A DNA stretch of 64,000 nt from Sphingomonas echinoides ATCC 14820 (GCF_000241465.1 NZ_JH584235.1:666305-730304); one strand, 5' to 3'; positions 16,448-25,677 are shown, counted from the first letter of the stretch. The notes: generated by a model from the sequence alone, not told the origin. Numbers and translations are program-made.

Positions 16448-17818
16448 ATGCTCGCTCTTTTCCTGGTCATCGCCGGGCTCGGCCTCATCGGCTGGCTGAC
16501 GGCGCGGTTGCGCGCCGTCAGCTTTCGCCGTGGCAGTACCGCGCGCTTCAGCTCGCTGCCTTCGCATTTCGGCGGATACGTCGCCTTATGGACGGTCCTC
16601 CCCGCTGCCTTGTTTCTCTGCGTGTGGTCGGCAACGTCGCCGGCCTTGGTTACCGACCGTGTGCTGCACGACCCCGCGGCTGCGCAATTGCCGCCACAGG
16701 GCTTCAACCGCGCGGCCATTTTGTCGGAGGCGCGTAGCCTCGCCTCCGGAAACAGCTTTGGCGCGTTCAATCCCTTGTCGAAGAAGCTCGCCCCGGCTTA
16801 CGCGGCGGCGCAGACGCGCAATGACTGGATTGGCGCTGCCATTGCCTTGTTGCTGAGCTTCGCCACCGGCGGTTTTGCGTATACCCGCGTGCGCCCGGAT
16901 TTTCGCGCGCGCACCAAGATCGAACGGTTGATGATGGCGGGGCTGCTGGCCGCCTCGCTGATCGCAATCCTGACGACGATGGGCATTGTCGCCTCGCTCC
17001 TGTTCGAATCCTGGCGCTTTTTCAATATCGTACCGATCGGGGACTTCCTGTTCGGCACGCATTGGAGCCCGCAGGTGATCGACCCCGCCGATCCGGGCAA
17101 GACGCTGGGGGCGGTGCCGCTGTTCTGGGGCACATTCTTCATCGGCGCGGTGATCGCGATGCTGGTGGCGATCCCGTTCGGGCTGATGAGTGCGGTCTAC
17201 CTCACCCAATATGCCACCCCCACCGCGCGCCGCTGGATGAAGCCGATCCTTGAGGTGCTGGCGGGCGTTCCGACCGTGGTCTACGGCTATTTCGCCGCGC
17301 TGACGGTGGCCCCGGCGGTGCGCGATTTCGCGGTGTCGATCGGGATCACCTGGGCGAGTTCGGAAAGCGCGCTCGCCGCCGGGCTGGTGATGGGGGTGAT
17401 GATCATCCCGTTCGTCTCCTCCATGGCCGACGATTCGCTTGCCGCCGTGCCCGACGCGATGCGCGACGGCAGCCTGGCGATGGGCGCGACCGCGTCGGAA
17501 ACGATCCAGCGGGTGTTGCTCCCGGCGGCGCTGCCCGGCGTGGTCGGCGGCGTGTTGCTCGCGGTCAGCCGCGCGGTCGGCGAAACGATGATCGTGGTGA
17601 TGGCCGCCTCGGGCGTCGCCACGCTGACGCTCAACCCCTTTGCCAGCGCGACCACGGTGACCAAGCAAATCGTCGACTTGCTCACCGGCGAAGCCGAGTT
17701 TGACAGCCCGAAGACGCTCGCCGCCTTCGCGCTCGGGCTGACGCTGTTCATCATCACCCTGCTCCTCAACATCGTCGCGCTGACGGTCGTGAAACGGTAT
17801 CGCGAAGCTTATGAGTGA
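16448..17818 (+). CDS. pstC: Phosphate ABC transporter permease PstC (long form)
   Basis: A 456-residue inner-membrane permease, longer than the roughly 320 residues of enterobacterial PstC. The extra N-terminal part has TM helices and an extracytoplasmic segment (about 65-115). The C-terminal half is the classical permease with the EAA-like loop MRDGSLAMGATASETIQRVLLP. I chose the ATG at 16448; a TTG two codons upstream is possible. It overlaps pstA by eight bases. It forms the phosphate channel together with PstA. Confidence 0.93.
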   Translation: MLALFLVIAGLGLIGWLTARLRAVSFRRGSTARFSSLPSHFGGYVALWTVLPAALFLCVWSATSPALVTDRVLHDPAAAQLPPQGFNRAAILSEARSLASGNSFGAFNPLSKKLAPAYAAAQTRNDWIGAAIALLLSFATGGFAYTRVRPDFRARTKIERLMMAGLLAASLIAILTTMGIVASLLFESWRFFNIVPIGDFLFGTHWSPQVIDPADPGKTLGAVPLFWGTFFIGAVIAMLVAIPFGLMSAVYLTQYATPTARRWMKPILEVLAGVPTVVYGYFAALTVAPAVRDFAVSIGITWASSESALAAGLVMGVMIIPFVSSMADDSLAAVPDAMRDGSLAMGATASETIQRVLLPAALPGVVGGVLLAVSRAVGETMIVVMAASGVATLTLNPFASATTVTKQIVDLLTGEAEFDSPKTLAAFALGLTLFIITLLLNIVALTVVKRYREAYE

Positions 17819-19100
17819 CATCGCCGTCGCCCCGCCGACATCCTCCACCCCTGACCGCGTGCCGACGGATTGGCGTACCCCAGAGATGCAGCGGCGCATC
17901 CGCCGCCGCTACGGGGCCGAGCAACGCTTTCGGCTGCTCGGCCTGGCAGCGGTGATCCTCTCCGCCGGGTTTCTGGCCGTGCTGCTCGTGACGATGGTGA
18001 TGAACGGTGCCAGCGGCTTCCTGCAAACGCGGATCGCGCTGCCCATCGACTTTCCAAGCGCCGGGCTGATGCTCGATCCGGCCCGCCTGCATGGGCCGGG
18101 TGCGGACCTGGCGCTGGCTGGTGCCGGGATCGAGCGTGCGACCGACGCCGCCGCGATCACCGCCTTTGGCAAAGACGGGGACAAGTGGCTGTCCGACGGT
18201 GCCTGGCTCAACGTCCGCGAGGCGGTGAAACGCGACCCCGCGATCCTGCGCGGGCGCAGCATCGTGTGGGTGCCCGCTGCCGACACGATCGATGTCGCCG
18301 CCAAGCGACAGGGGGGCCCCGCCGCCGAAGCGATCGTCACCAAATTGCAGGCACGCGGCGCGATTTCGACCGGGTTCAACCTCCCCTTCCTCACCGCGTC
18401 CGATTCCACTGATCCGACCCGGGCGGGGATCTGGGGGGCGTTCAAGGGATCGCTGTTCACCATGCTGGTGACGCTGCTGATCGCCTTTCCGATCGGCGTG
18501 CTCTCCGCGCTCTATCTCGAGGAATATGCCCCACGGAACCGCTGGACCGATTTGATCGAGGTGTCGATCAACAACCTCGCGGCGGTGCCCTCGATCATCT
18601 TCGGTCTGCTCGGGCTGGCGGTGTTCCTCGGAACCTTTGGAATGCCGCGTTCGGCCTCGATCGTCGGCGGGCTGACGCTCGCGTTGATGACGATGCCGGT
18701 CATCGTCATCGCCGGACGCAACGCGATCAAGGCGGTGCCGCCGTCGATCCGCGATGCCGCATTGGGGATTGGCGCAAGCCCGATCCAGGTGGTGTTCCAC
18801 CATGTCCTGCCGCTTGCCTTGCCCGGCATCCTGACCGGCACGATCATCGGCATGGCGCGCGCGCTCGGTGAAACGGCCCCGCTGCTGATGATCGGGATGC
18901 GCGCCTTCATCGCCTCGCCGCCCGCGCGGCTGACCGACCCCGCCACCGTCCTGCCCGTGCAGATCTTCCTGTGGTCCGACCAGATCGACCGCGGCTTTGT
19001 CGAAAAGACCAGCGCCGCGATCATCGTGCTGCTCGTCTTCCTGCTCGCGATGAACAGCTTCGCGATTTACCTCCGCAACAAATTCGAGACCCGCTGGTGA
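17811..19100 (+). CDS. pstA: Phosphate ABC transporter permease PstA (long form, DUF3333-type N-terminus)
   Basis: A 429-residue permease, about 130 residues longer than enterobacterial PstA. After a polar N-terminus with [15 protein letters not shown] and one TM comes a periplasmic domain of about 130 residues typical of the DUF3333 family. The permease domain follows, with the EAA-type loop [24 protein letters not shown]. It starts inside pstC and ends overlapping the pstB GTG by four bases, so the operon is tightly coupled. Confidence 0.94.
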   Translation: MSDIAVAPPTSSTPDRVPTDWRTPEMQRRIRRRYGAEQRFRLLGLAAVILSAGFLAVLLVTMVMNGASGFLQTRIALPIDFPSAGLMLDPARLHGPGADLALAGAGIERATDAAAITAFGKDGDKWLSDGAWLNVREAVKRDPAILRGRSIVWVPAADTIDVAAKRQGGPAAEAIVTKLQARGAISTGFNLPFLTASDSTDPTRAGIWGAFKGSLFTMLVTLLIAFPIGVLSALYLEEYAPRNRWTDLIEVSINNLAAVPSIIFGLLGLAVFLGTFGMPRSASIVGGLTLALMTMPVIVIAGRNAIKAVPPSIRDAALGIGASPIQVVFHHVLPLALPGILTGTIIGMARALGETAPLLMIGMRAFIASPPARLTDPATVLPVQIFLWSDQIDRGFVEKTSAAIIVLLVFLLAMNSFAIYLRNKFETRW

Positions 19101-19867
19101 GCATCCCCAACCAATCCAAAATCTCCGCGCAGCACGTCAACGTCTGGTATGGCGCGAAACAAGCGATTGCCGACGTGTCGCTCGACTTCGGGCAGGATCA
19201 CGTCACCGCGCTGATCGGCCCGTCGGGGTGTGGCAAGTCGACCTTTTTGCGCACGCTGAACCGCATGAACGACACGATTGCCGGGGCAAAGGTCGAAGGC
19301 GACATCACGCTCGATGGCGAGAATATCTATTCACCCGACATGGACGTGGTGCAACTCCGCGCGCGCGTCGGCATGGTGTTCCAGAAGCCCAACCCCTTCC
19401 CCAAATCGATCTTCGAAAACGTGGCCTATGGTCCGCGCATTCACGGCCTTGCCGCCAACAAACCGCAGCTGGCCGAGATCGTCGAGAAATCGCTGCGCCG
19501 TGCCGGCTTGTGGGACGAGGTCAAGGATCGCCTGACCGAAAGCGGCACCGCGCTGTCCGGCGGCCAGCAGCAACGGCTGTGCATCGCACGCGCAATTGCG
19601 GTCGATCCCGAAGTGATCCTGATGGACGAGCCCTGCTCGGCACTCGACCCGATCGCGACCGCCAAGATCGAGGAGCTGATCCACGAGCTCAAGGGGCGCT
19701 ACGCCATCGTGATCGTCACGCACAACATGCAGCAAGCGGCCCGCGTGTCGCAGCGCACCGCCTTTTTCCACCTGGGCACGCTGGTCGAATATGGCGCGAC
19801 CTCGGACATCTTCACCAATCCTCGGCAGGAGCGCACCAAGGATTACATCACTGGCCGCTACGGCTGA
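19097..19867 (+). CDS. pstB: Phosphate ABC transporter ATP-binding protein PstB
   Basis: A 256-residue ABC ATPase with Walker [10 protein letters not shown], signature [14 protein letters not shown], Walker [14 protein letters not shown] and an H-loop ending VTHNMQQA. The start is a GTG at 19097 that overlaps the pstA stop (GTGA). The open frame extends upstream inside pstA but has no PstB character there. It energises phosphate import by PstCA and is part of the signalling complex that inhibits PhoR with PhoU. Confidence 0.97.
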   Translation: MSIPNQSKISAQHVNVWYGAKQAIADVSLDFGQDHVTALIGPSGCGKSTFLRTLNRMNDTIAGAKVEGDITLDGENIYSPDMDVVQLRARVGMVFQKPNPFPKSIFENVAYGPRIHGLAANKPQLAEIVEKSLRRAGLWDEVKDRLTESGTALSGGQQQRLCIARAIAVDPEVILMDEPCSALDPIATAKIEELIHELKGRYAIVIVTHNMQQAARVSQRTAFFHLGTLVEYGATSDIFTNPRQERTKDYITGRYG

Positions 19868-19877
19868 ACGCAGGACC

Positions 19878-20570
19878 ATGCCCTTGAACGATCATACGGT
19901 GAAAGCCTTCGACGAAGATATTGGCCAATTGCGCGGGTTGATCGCGCAAATGGGCGGGCTGGCGGAGCACGCCATCGCGGCTGCGATGGAGGCGCTGCGC
20001 CGTCACGACCTGGAAAGCGCGCGCGAGATTGTCGCGGGTGACAAACGCATCGACGCGCTGCAGATCGAAGTCGAACAGCTCGCGGTGCGGATCATCGCCT
20101 TGCGCGCGCCGCTCGCCGATGATCTGCGCGAAGTCGTCGCTGCGCTGAAGATCGCCGGTGTGGTCGAACGGATCGGCGATTACGCCAAGAATATCGCCAA
20201 GCGCGTTCCGATGATCGAAAGCCATGGCGAGATCGAGCCGCTTTCGGTGTTGCCCGCCATGTCGGCGCTGGCGGTGCAGATGGTGCATGACGCGCTTGAT
20301 GCCTTCGCCGCGCGCGATGCGACGGCGGCGGTCGAAGTGTGCGACCGCGATCGGCAAGTCGATGATTTCTACAACAGCCTGTTCCGCGTGCTGGTGACGC
20401 ACATGATGGAAAACCCCAAGACGATCGGTCAGGTCGCGCAATTGCTGTTCATCGCCAAAAATCTCGAACGTGTCGGTGACCATGCCACCAACATCGCCGA
20501 GATGATCTATTTCGCCGCAACCGGCACGCACATGGCCGAACGCGACCGCGGCGACATCCCTACCTCGTAA
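19878..20570 (+). CDS. phoU: Phosphate signalling protein PhoU
   Basis: A 230-residue all-helical protein made of two PhoU repeats. Each repeat carries the metal-binding E/D-x-x-x-D type motif seen as VVERIGDYAKNIAKR in the first and NLERVGDHATNIAE in the second. It mediates the signal from the Pst transporter to PhoR and limits phosphate uptake. I chose the ATG at 19878, ten bases after the pstB stop; it gives the normal N-terminus with a free first helix. The gene is followed 13 bases later by phoB. Confidence 0.95.
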   Translation: MPLNDHTVKAFDEDIGQLRGLIAQMGGLAEHAIAAAMEALRRHDLESAREIVAGDKRIDALQIEVEQLAVRIIALRAPLADDLREVVAALKIAGVVERIGDYAKNIAKRVPMIESHGEIEPLSVLPAMSALAVQMVHDALDAFAARDATAAVEVCDRDRQVDDFYNSLFRVLVTHMMENPKTIGQVAQLLFIAKNLERVGDHATNIAEMIYFAATGTHMAERDRGDIPTS

Positions 20571-20583
20571 CGGAGTAAACGAT

Positions 20584-21276
20584 ATGGCCCGCGCCAAGAT
20601 GTTGCTGGTAGAAGACGATGCCGCGCTCGCCGAGCTGCTGATCTGGCATTTCAAGCGCGAGGATTTCGAAATCGCGCAGACCCCCGATGGCGAGGAAGCG
20701 CTGCTGCTCGCCAAGGAGAATACCCCCGATATCGTCCTGCTCGACTGGATGGTCGAGGGGCTGTCGGGCATCGAAGTGTGCCGCCGCCTGCGCCGAATGC
20801 CCGAGACGGCGAACGTGCCGATCATCATGCTTACGGCCCGTGGCGAGGAAGAAGACCGGGTGCGCGGGCTGGAGACGGGTGCCGACGATTATGTCACCAA
20901 GCCCTTCTCCCCGCGCGAACTGGTCGCGCGGGTCGGGGCGGTGCTGCGGCGCGTGCGCCCTGCCCTGGCGGGCGAGCAACTGACCTATTCCGACATCGAG
21001 ATGGATACCGTCGGCCACAAGGTGCGCCGCTCGGGTGAGGTCATTCCGCTGGGGCCGACCGAATTCCGCTTGCTCAAGCATTTCCTCGAGCATCCGGGCT
21101 GGGTGTTCTCGCGCGAGCGTTTGCTCGATGCGGTATGGGGGCATGACAGCGACATCGAAAGCCGCACGGTCGACGTCCACATCCGCCGCCTGCGCAAGGC
21201 GATCAATCGCGGCGACCGGCCCGACATCATCCGCACCGTGCGATCGGCGGGTTACGCGCTCGATTCGGGAGCGTAA
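20584..21276 (+). CDS. phoB: Phosphate regulon response regulator PhoB
   Basis: A 230-residue OmpR-type regulator. The receiver has acidic pocket VEDDA, phosphoacceptor D in VLLDWMVEG, T in LTARG and K in KPFSPREL. The C-terminal winged helix contains LGPTEFRLLKHFLEHPG and VDVHIRRLRKAI. It activates the Pho regulon by binding Pho boxes such as the one before pstS. It is the last gene of the phoR-to-phoB block; the ATG at 20584 follows CGGAG. Confidence 0.96.
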   Translation: MARAKMLLVEDDAALAELLIWHFKREDFEIAQTPDGEEALLLAKENTPDIVLLDWMVEGLSGIEVCRRLRRMPETANVPIIMLTARGEEEDRVRGLETGADDYVTKPFSPRELVARVGAVLRRVRPALAGEQLTYSDIEMDTVGHKVRRSGEVIPLGPTEFRLLKHFLEHPGWVFSRERLLDAVWGHDSDIESRTVDVHIRRLRKAINRGDRPDIIRTVRSAGYALDSGA

Positions 21277-21358
21277 AGAAAATCGGGAGCCATGCGGGGG
21301 AATGTGCGTTGGACCGGACGAGCAGCACAGATTGCTGCCCGTTTGCAGGAGACCCCGC

Positions 21359-21682
21359 ATGAAGCTCATGATGATCGCGGCGCTCGCCGCCGCCGTCGCG
21401 ACGCCGACTCTGGCCCAGACCACGCCAGCGCCGATGCCGGCACCCGATCCCGCCATGGCGCAGCCCGCGCCCCCTCCGCCGCCGCCGCCGCCGCCCGGCG
21501 CACCGACGCCGCCGCCTCCCCCGCCCCCGGCTGCTCCGATGATGGCACCGCCCGCCGCGAACCCGGCTCCGCCACCGCCCGAGAGCTATCCGATGTGCTC
21601 GCGGACTGTCACCGATGGCTGCCGCGAACGCTCCAACGCGGCGGGTGCGCGGCTGCATTCCACCCCGCGCCCGAAGCGCTAA
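21359..21682 (+). CDS. Small secreted proline-rich protein
   Basis: A 107-residue protein with an N-terminal signal peptide ending in TLAQ. A low-complexity linker of about 50 residues follows, made almost only of proline and alanine with runs of seven and nine prolines. The short C-terminal domain is YPMCSRTVTDGCRERS with two cysteines. AGGAG lies 12 bases before the ATG at 21359. The linker suggests it reaches across the periplasm, or that the Cys-containing tip is displayed. I do not recognise a family. A strong terminator hairpin follows. Confidence 0.72.
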   Translation: MKLMMIAALAAAVATPTLAQTTPAPMPAPDPAMAQPAPPPPPPPPPGAPTPPPPPPPAAPMMAPPAANPAPPPPESYPMCSRTVTDGCRERSNAAGARLHSTPRPKR

Positions 21683-21703
21683 AGTACCCCTAGCCTTTCC
21701 GTT

Positions 21704-21743
21704 ACGGCCGACGTGCACAGCTCCCGCACGTCGGCCGTTTCGT
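21704..21743 (+). terminator. Intrinsic terminator after the proline-rich gene
   Basis: A perfect 13-base stem, ACGGCCGACGTGC at 21704-21716 pairing with 21726-21738, with a nine-base loop and followed by TTTCGT. It lies 22 bases after the stop codon. Confidence 0.8.
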
Positions 21744-21824
21744 AAGTTCAGTATGGCGATCGTGGCTTGCACCGCGCGCGCAATCGCCTAGGACGCGCCT
21801 CAAATCACTTGGAGGAGTCCTGCT

Positions 21825-22724
21825 ATGTCCATTCGTTTCGACGATAAGGTCGCCATCGTTACCGGCGCTGGCGGTGGTCTGGGCCGTGCTTATGCGCTTG
21901 AGCTGGCGCGGCGCGGCGCGAAGGTCGTGGTCAACGATCTCGGTGGCGCGCGCGATGGCACGGGCCATTCCGACGCCGCGCTGAAGGTGGTCGAGGAAAT
22001 CAAGGCGGCCGGTGGCGAAGCCATCTCGAATGGCGGCAGCGTCACCGAATATGAGCAGATGGTCGAAATGGTCGCCAAGGCCAAGGAAGCCTGGGGCGGC
22101 GTCCATATCCTGATCAACAATGCCGGCGTGCTGCGCGACAAGAGCTTTGCCAAGATGGAGCCCGCCGACTTCAAGTTCGTCATCGACGTGCACCTGAACG
22201 GATCGGCCAACTGCACCAAGGCGGTGTGGGAAACGATGCGCGCGCAAAATTACGGCCGCATCCTGATGACCGCATCGTCGACCGGGCTCTACGGCAATTT
22301 CGGCCAGGCCAATTATGGCGCGGCCAAGCTCGGCCTTGCCGGTCTCACCAAGACGCTGGCGATCGAGGGGGCTAAGAACAACATCAAGGTCAACACGATC
22401 GCGCCGACCGCAGGCACGCGGATGACCGAGGATCTGTTCCCGGCCGAAGCGTTCGCCGCCTTCGCGCCCGAGAAGGTCGCCCCCGCCGCGCTCTATCTCG
22501 TGTCCGAAGAAGCCCCGACCAACATGATCGTCGGCGCGGGCGCAGGCGTATTTCAGGCGGCCTATGTCACGCTCACGCAAGGCAAGCTGCTGACCGGCGA
22601 TGATCTGTCGCCGGAGGGCATCGCGGCGCATTGGGCGGAGATCACCGACCGCACTGGCGAATTGACCCCGCAGAATGGCGCGGAACAGTCGATGAGCATC
22701 CTCAAGAAGCTCCAGGGCGGCTGA
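21825..22724 (+). CDS. Short-chain dehydrogenase, (3R)-hydroxyacyl-CoA dehydrogenase-like
   Basis: A 299-residue SDR. The nucleotide-binding motif is VTGAGGGLGRAYAL, the NNAG motif is NNAGVLRD, and the catalytic Ser and Tyr-x-x-x-Lys are in SSTGLYGNF and YGAAK. A C-terminal extension beyond the basic SDR core, plus the FDDKVAIVTGAGGGLG start, resemble the dehydrogenase part of peroxisomal multifunctional enzyme type 2 and its bacterial homologues. A role in beta-oxidation is likely but the substrate is not certain. The ATG at 21825 follows GGAGGAG, a strong site. The gene stands alone, after a terminator. Confidence 0.85.
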   Translation: MSIRFDDKVAIVTGAGGGLGRAYALELARRGAKVVVNDLGGARDGTGHSDAALKVVEEIKAAGGEAISNGGSVTEYEQMVEMVAKAKEAWGGVHILINNAGVLRDKSFAKMEPADFKFVIDVHLNGSANCTKAVWETMRAQNYGRILMTASSTGLYGNFGQANYGAAKLGLAGLTKTLAIEGAKNNIKVNTIAPTAGTRMTEDLFPAEAFAAFAPEKVAPAALYLVSEEAPTNMIVGAGAGVFQAAYVTLTQGKLLTGDDLSPEGIAAHWAEITDRTGELTPQNGAEQSMSILKKLQGG

Positions 22725-22798
22725 TCGGCCCAGAGACTCGCTGTATTGCTACAGCGATACACTCATGATAGCCTCCTGCCAGCAACAGGAGGCTTATC

Positions 22799-23830
22799 AT
22801 GTATAGCGAAAGCGACATTGACGGTGCGGTGACGGCAGGCGCGATCTCGCGCGATGCCGCGGCCGCCCTGCGCAACCACGTGGCGGCACGCAGCGCGGTG
22901 CCTGCGGTCGATGAAGAGCATTTCCGACTGCTGACCGGGTTCAACGACATTTTCGTATCGATCGCGCTGGCGCTGGTGCTGGTTGCGGTGGCGTGGATCG
23001 GCAAGTCGATCACCACGCCGCTGGCGGGCGCGCTGGTCGCGGTTGCCGCCTGGGCGCTCGCCGAATATTTCACGCGCGTGCGCCGCATGGCGTTGCCGAG
23101 CATCCTTTTGCTGCTCGCCTTTGTCGGCGGGGTTGCGGCGAGCTTGATCGGCGTGATGGTCGAACTCCATCCTGACCTCTCCAACCAGGTCAACGCCGCA
23201 ATCGGCGCGGGCATAGCGCTCACCGCCACAGCGGCGGCATGGACGCATTGGCGGCGCTTCATGGTGCCGATCACCGTCGCCGCGGGGGCAGCGGCGGGCG
23301 TGGGTGTCGTGGTAGGGCTGACCTATGCAGCCTTCCCGGCGATGCAGGATCTCGTCTACCCGCTGGTCTTGCTGTGCGGCATCGCGGTGTTCGCCCTCGC
23401 CATGTGGTGGGACATGTCCGACCGCGAACGGCGCACCCGCCGCGCCGATGTCGCCTTCTGGCTGCACCTCGCCGCCGCGCCGATGATCGCGCATCCGATC
23501 TTCCACATGCTCGGCGTGTTCGGCGCGAATATCGACATCGGCACCGCGCTGATCGTTTTGGGCCTGTACCTCGCGTTCGCTTTCGTCGCGCTTGCAGTCG
23601 ACCGGCGCGCGCTGCTGGTGTCGAGCCTCGTCTATGTCCTCTACGCGATGTACGCGCTGTTCCAGAATGCGGGCGCAATCGAGCTTGCCTGGGCGTTCAC
23701 CGGGCTCGCGATCGGCTCGGCCCTGCTGACGCTATCGGCATTCTGGCCCACCATGCGGCGGATGGTGATCGGCACGCTCGGCCAGTTGGGCGAGCGCTTG
23801 CCCCCGGTCGGCACGCTGGTCGCCGCCTAA
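22799..23830 (+). CDS. Multi-pass membrane protein of unknown function
   Basis: A 343-residue inner-membrane protein. A cytosolic N-terminal part of about 45 residues (MYSESDIDGAVTAGAISRDA) precedes about ten TM helices arranged in closely spaced pairs. The layout of an N-terminal helical segment plus paired TMs is reminiscent of DUF2157-type proteins, but I cannot confirm this. CAGGAGG lies just before the ATG at 22799. No catalytic motif is visible. It is followed by a long hairpin shared with the convergent DUF2794 gene. Confidence 0.75.
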   Translation: MYSESDIDGAVTAGAISRDAAAALRNHVAARSAVPAVDEEHFRLLTGFNDIFVSIALALVLVAVAWIGKSITTPLAGALVAVAAWALAEYFTRVRRMALPSILLLLAFVGGVAASLIGVMVELHPDLSNQVNAAIGAGIALTATAAAWTHWRRFMVPITVAAGAAAGVGVVVGLTYAAFPAMQDLVYPLVLLCGIAVFALAMWWDMSDRERRTRRADVAFWLHLAAAPMIAHPIFHMLGVFGANIDIGTALIVLGLYLAFAFVALAVDRRALLVSSLVYVLYAMYALFQNAGAIELAWAFTGLAIGSALLTLSAFWPTMRRMVIGTLGQLGERLPPVGTLVAA

Positions 23831-23836
23831 CCCTGA

Positions 23837-23870
23837 TCCAAGCCCCGCTCGGCCGCGAGCGGGGCTTGGA
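23837..23870. terminator. Bidirectional hairpin between convergent genes
   Basis: A perfect 14-base stem: 23837-23850 pairs with 23857-23870 around the loop GGCCGC. It sits between the membrane protein gene (ends 23830) and the convergent DUF2794 gene (ends 23873). There is no clear T-run, so termination is inferred from position and stem strength. Confidence 0.65.
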
Positions 23871-23872
23871 CG

Positions 23873-24214
23873 TTAGTCGACCAGCTTCATCAGCCGCCGC
23901 TCGACCGGGGCCAGCACCGGGCCCAGTTCATGGCCGCGCTTCAGCACCACCCCCGCTTCGTTGACCAAAGCCCACATGCCCTGGCGGTTGCGCAAGGCGG
24001 GGCGCTTTTCGATGCGGAATTCGGGGCGTTCGGCGGCGCGGCGGAATGCGGCGAAGATCGCGGCATCCTGCCCAAGCTCGATCGCGTAATCGCGCCACAG
24101 CCCCGCCGAAACCATCCGCCCGTACAAATCGAGGATCCGCGTCAGTTCGATCCGCTCGAACCCGATTTGCGTCGGAACGCCGCGCGGGCTTGGAAAGGGC
24201 GTGACCGTCCCCAT
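23873..24214 (-). CDS. DUF2794 domain protein
   Basis: A 113-residue protein of the alphaproteobacterial DUF2794 family. Characteristic features are ELTRILDLYGRMVSAGLWRDYAIELG in the first half and RRAAERPEFRIEKRP with a final RRLMKLV. There is no signal peptide or TM, so it is probably cytosolic. The function is not known. It overlaps the upstream cysE gene by one base (TGATG type junction), so the two are translated from one message. Confidence 0.85.
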   Translation of the reverse strand: MGTVTPFPSPRGVPTQIGFERIELTRILDLYGRMVSAGLWRDYAIELGQDAAIFAAFRRAAERPEFRIEKRPALRNRQGMWALVNEAGVVLKRGHELGPVLAPVERRLMKLVD

Positions 24215-24894
24215 CAGGCCCGGTCGCGTTCCTCATGATGTTCCGCAACCAGGGCATCGAGCCGCTTGCGCATCGTCTCGAGTTCGCAGCGCAGCAATTC
24301 CACCTTCTGCGTCGCGGGATCGAACATGTCGCTGCACGGCGTGCCATAAGCGAGGAAGCCAGCCGGCTTCTGCCCGCCCTCGACCATCGTCGCGCGCGCC
24401 GGGATGCCGACCATCACCGCGCCCTCGACGACATCCTTGGTCACTACGGCATTGGCCCCGACGCGCGATCCCTTGCCAAGCGTGATCGGCCCCAGCACCT
24501 GCGCGCCCGAACCGATGATGACGTTGTCGCACAAAGTCGGGTGGCGCTTGCCCGCCACACCATTGTCGGGGCTGGTGCCGCCCAGCGTCACGCACTGATA
24601 GATGGTGACATTGTCGCCGATTTCAGCCGTCTCGCCGATCACGACAAAACCGTGATCGATGAAGAAGTTGCGCCCGATCGTGGCACCGGGATGAATGTCG
24701 ATTGCGGTGAGGAAGCGCGAGAAATGGTTTACCGCGCGCGCCAGGAAGAACAGCCGCGCCTTGAACAGCCGGTGCGCGATGCGATGATAGCCGAGCGCCC
24801 AGACACCCGGATAGGTAAGGATTTCAAGTCGCGACCGGGGAGCCGGATCGCGCGCCTTAATCGAGTCGAGATAGGCGAGCAATCGTCCCATCAT
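24214..24894 (-). CDS. cysE: Serine O-acetyltransferase (EpsC/CysE type)
   Basis: A 226-residue protein of the short serine acetyltransferase type. The N-terminal helical part includes YPGVWALGYHRIAHRLF. The left-handed beta-helix has HPGATIGRNFFIDHG, IGETAEIGDNVTIYQ, VTLGG and KRHPTLCDNVIIGSGA. It makes O-acetylserine from serine and acetyl-CoA, the first step to cysteine. The C-terminal tail is longer than in CysE and ends in a charged coiled segment. A 15-base palindrome lies 15-29 bases before the ATG, suggesting repressor control. Confidence 0.93.
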   Translation of the reverse strand: MMGRLLAYLDSIKARDPAPRSRLEILTYPGVWALGYHRIAHRLFKARLFFLARAVNHFSRFLTAIDIHPGATIGRNFFIDHGFVVIGETAEIGDNVTIYQCVTLGGTSPDNGVAGKRHPTLCDNVIIGSGAQVLGPITLGKGSRVGANAVVTKDVVEGAVMVGIPARATMVEGGQKPAGFLAYGTPCSDMFDPATQKVELLRCELETMRKRLDALVAEHHEERDRA

Positions 24895-24908
24895 GGCCTT
24901 GTCCCCTT

Positions 24909-24923
24909 ATTATCGACGATAAT
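24909..24923. promoter_or_regulatory. Perfect palindrome, putative operator of cysE
   Basis: ATTATCGACGATAAT is a perfect 7+1+7 palindrome 15-29 bases before the cysE ATG, between the gene and its presumed promoter. AT-rich arms in a GC-rich genome make chance unlikely. The cognate regulator is not known to me. Confidence 0.55.
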
Positions 24924-25138
24924 CTAGGGGCTCGCTACGCCGAATAAAAGGACCCCCTTTTCAGGAAGATCGCGCGGTAAACTCCTACCATCTTTGTAGG
25001 ATTTATAAAAGCGCCGTGGCAGGCGGCGTTACGAAACCTTCGGGCAGCAGCCCGATCCCCCGCGCGAACGGTGAGGGATCGGTCCGCTGTGCGATGACAA
25101 GCGCCTTCCTGATGGGGCCAACGCCTGTCTCGCCGAAG

Positions 25139-25660
25139 TTAGTTTACGGCGGCGTGAACCGTCGCAACCGCTTTCATCACCGCACCGATCCGCACCGCGG
25201 TCTGGATCGCTTCGGCCGTGGCACCGGCCTTTTTGAGCACTTGCTCATGGCTGTCGATGCACATGCCGCAGCCGTTCATCGCGCTGACGGCCAAGCTGAA
25301 CAGCTCGAAATCGACCTTGTCGATCCCCGGCGCGCCGATCACGTTCATGCGCAGCTTGGCCGGCATCGTCTGATATTCGGCATTCCCGGCGAGGTGGGTG
25401 AAGCGATAGTACACATTGTTCATCGCCATCACCGCCGCCGCCGCGCGCGCTGCATTGGCCGCCTCGGGCGTGAGCTTGGCGGCGACTTCGGTCTCGGTCA
25501 CGTCGACCAGCGGCTTGTAGCCGGTGGCGTGCGCGCAGGTCAGGAACAGGCCATATTTCTGCTGGTCGGGCAAATGCGCCTCATTGAGCAGCGAGCCGAC
25601 GTTGAGGCGAATATCTTTGGCAAAATCCGGGAGCGTCCCGGCGAAATCCTTGAGTGACAT
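25139..25660 (-). CDS. ahpD: Alkyl hydroperoxide reductase AhpD
   Basis: A 173-residue all-helical carboxymuconolactone decarboxylase-type protein with the peroxidatic motif MNGCGMCIDSHEQ (C-x-x-C plus His) near residue 130 and an upstream conserved E. AhpD reduces AhpC disulfides and has weak peroxidase activity. I chose the ATG at 25660, which gives the usual N-terminus SLKDFAGTLPDFAKDIRLN; the frame upstream is a translated repeat. It lies downstream of ahpC, separated by a 136-base composite inverted repeat. Confidence 0.95.
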   Translation of the reverse strand: MSLKDFAGTLPDFAKDIRLNVGSLLNEAHLPDQQKYGLFLTCAHATGYKPLVDVTETEVAAKLTPEAANAARAAAAVMAMNNVYYRFTHLAGNAEYQTMPAKLRMNVIGAPGIDKVDFELFSLAVSAMNGCGMCIDSHEQVLKKAGATAEAIQTAVRIGAVMKAVATVHAAVN

Positions 25661-25677
25661 GGGGTTCCACTTTCTAA

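Noticed and set aside
24983..25001. Short hairpin TCCTAC...GTAGGA between ahpD and cysE
   Set aside because: Only six pairs and not placed as a terminator for either flanking gene; I could not assign a role.
25016..25138. Possible small plus-strand gene upstream of ahpD's 3' end
   Set aside because: A GTG-started frame continues antisense into ahpD with no signal peptide or motif and no ribosome binding site.
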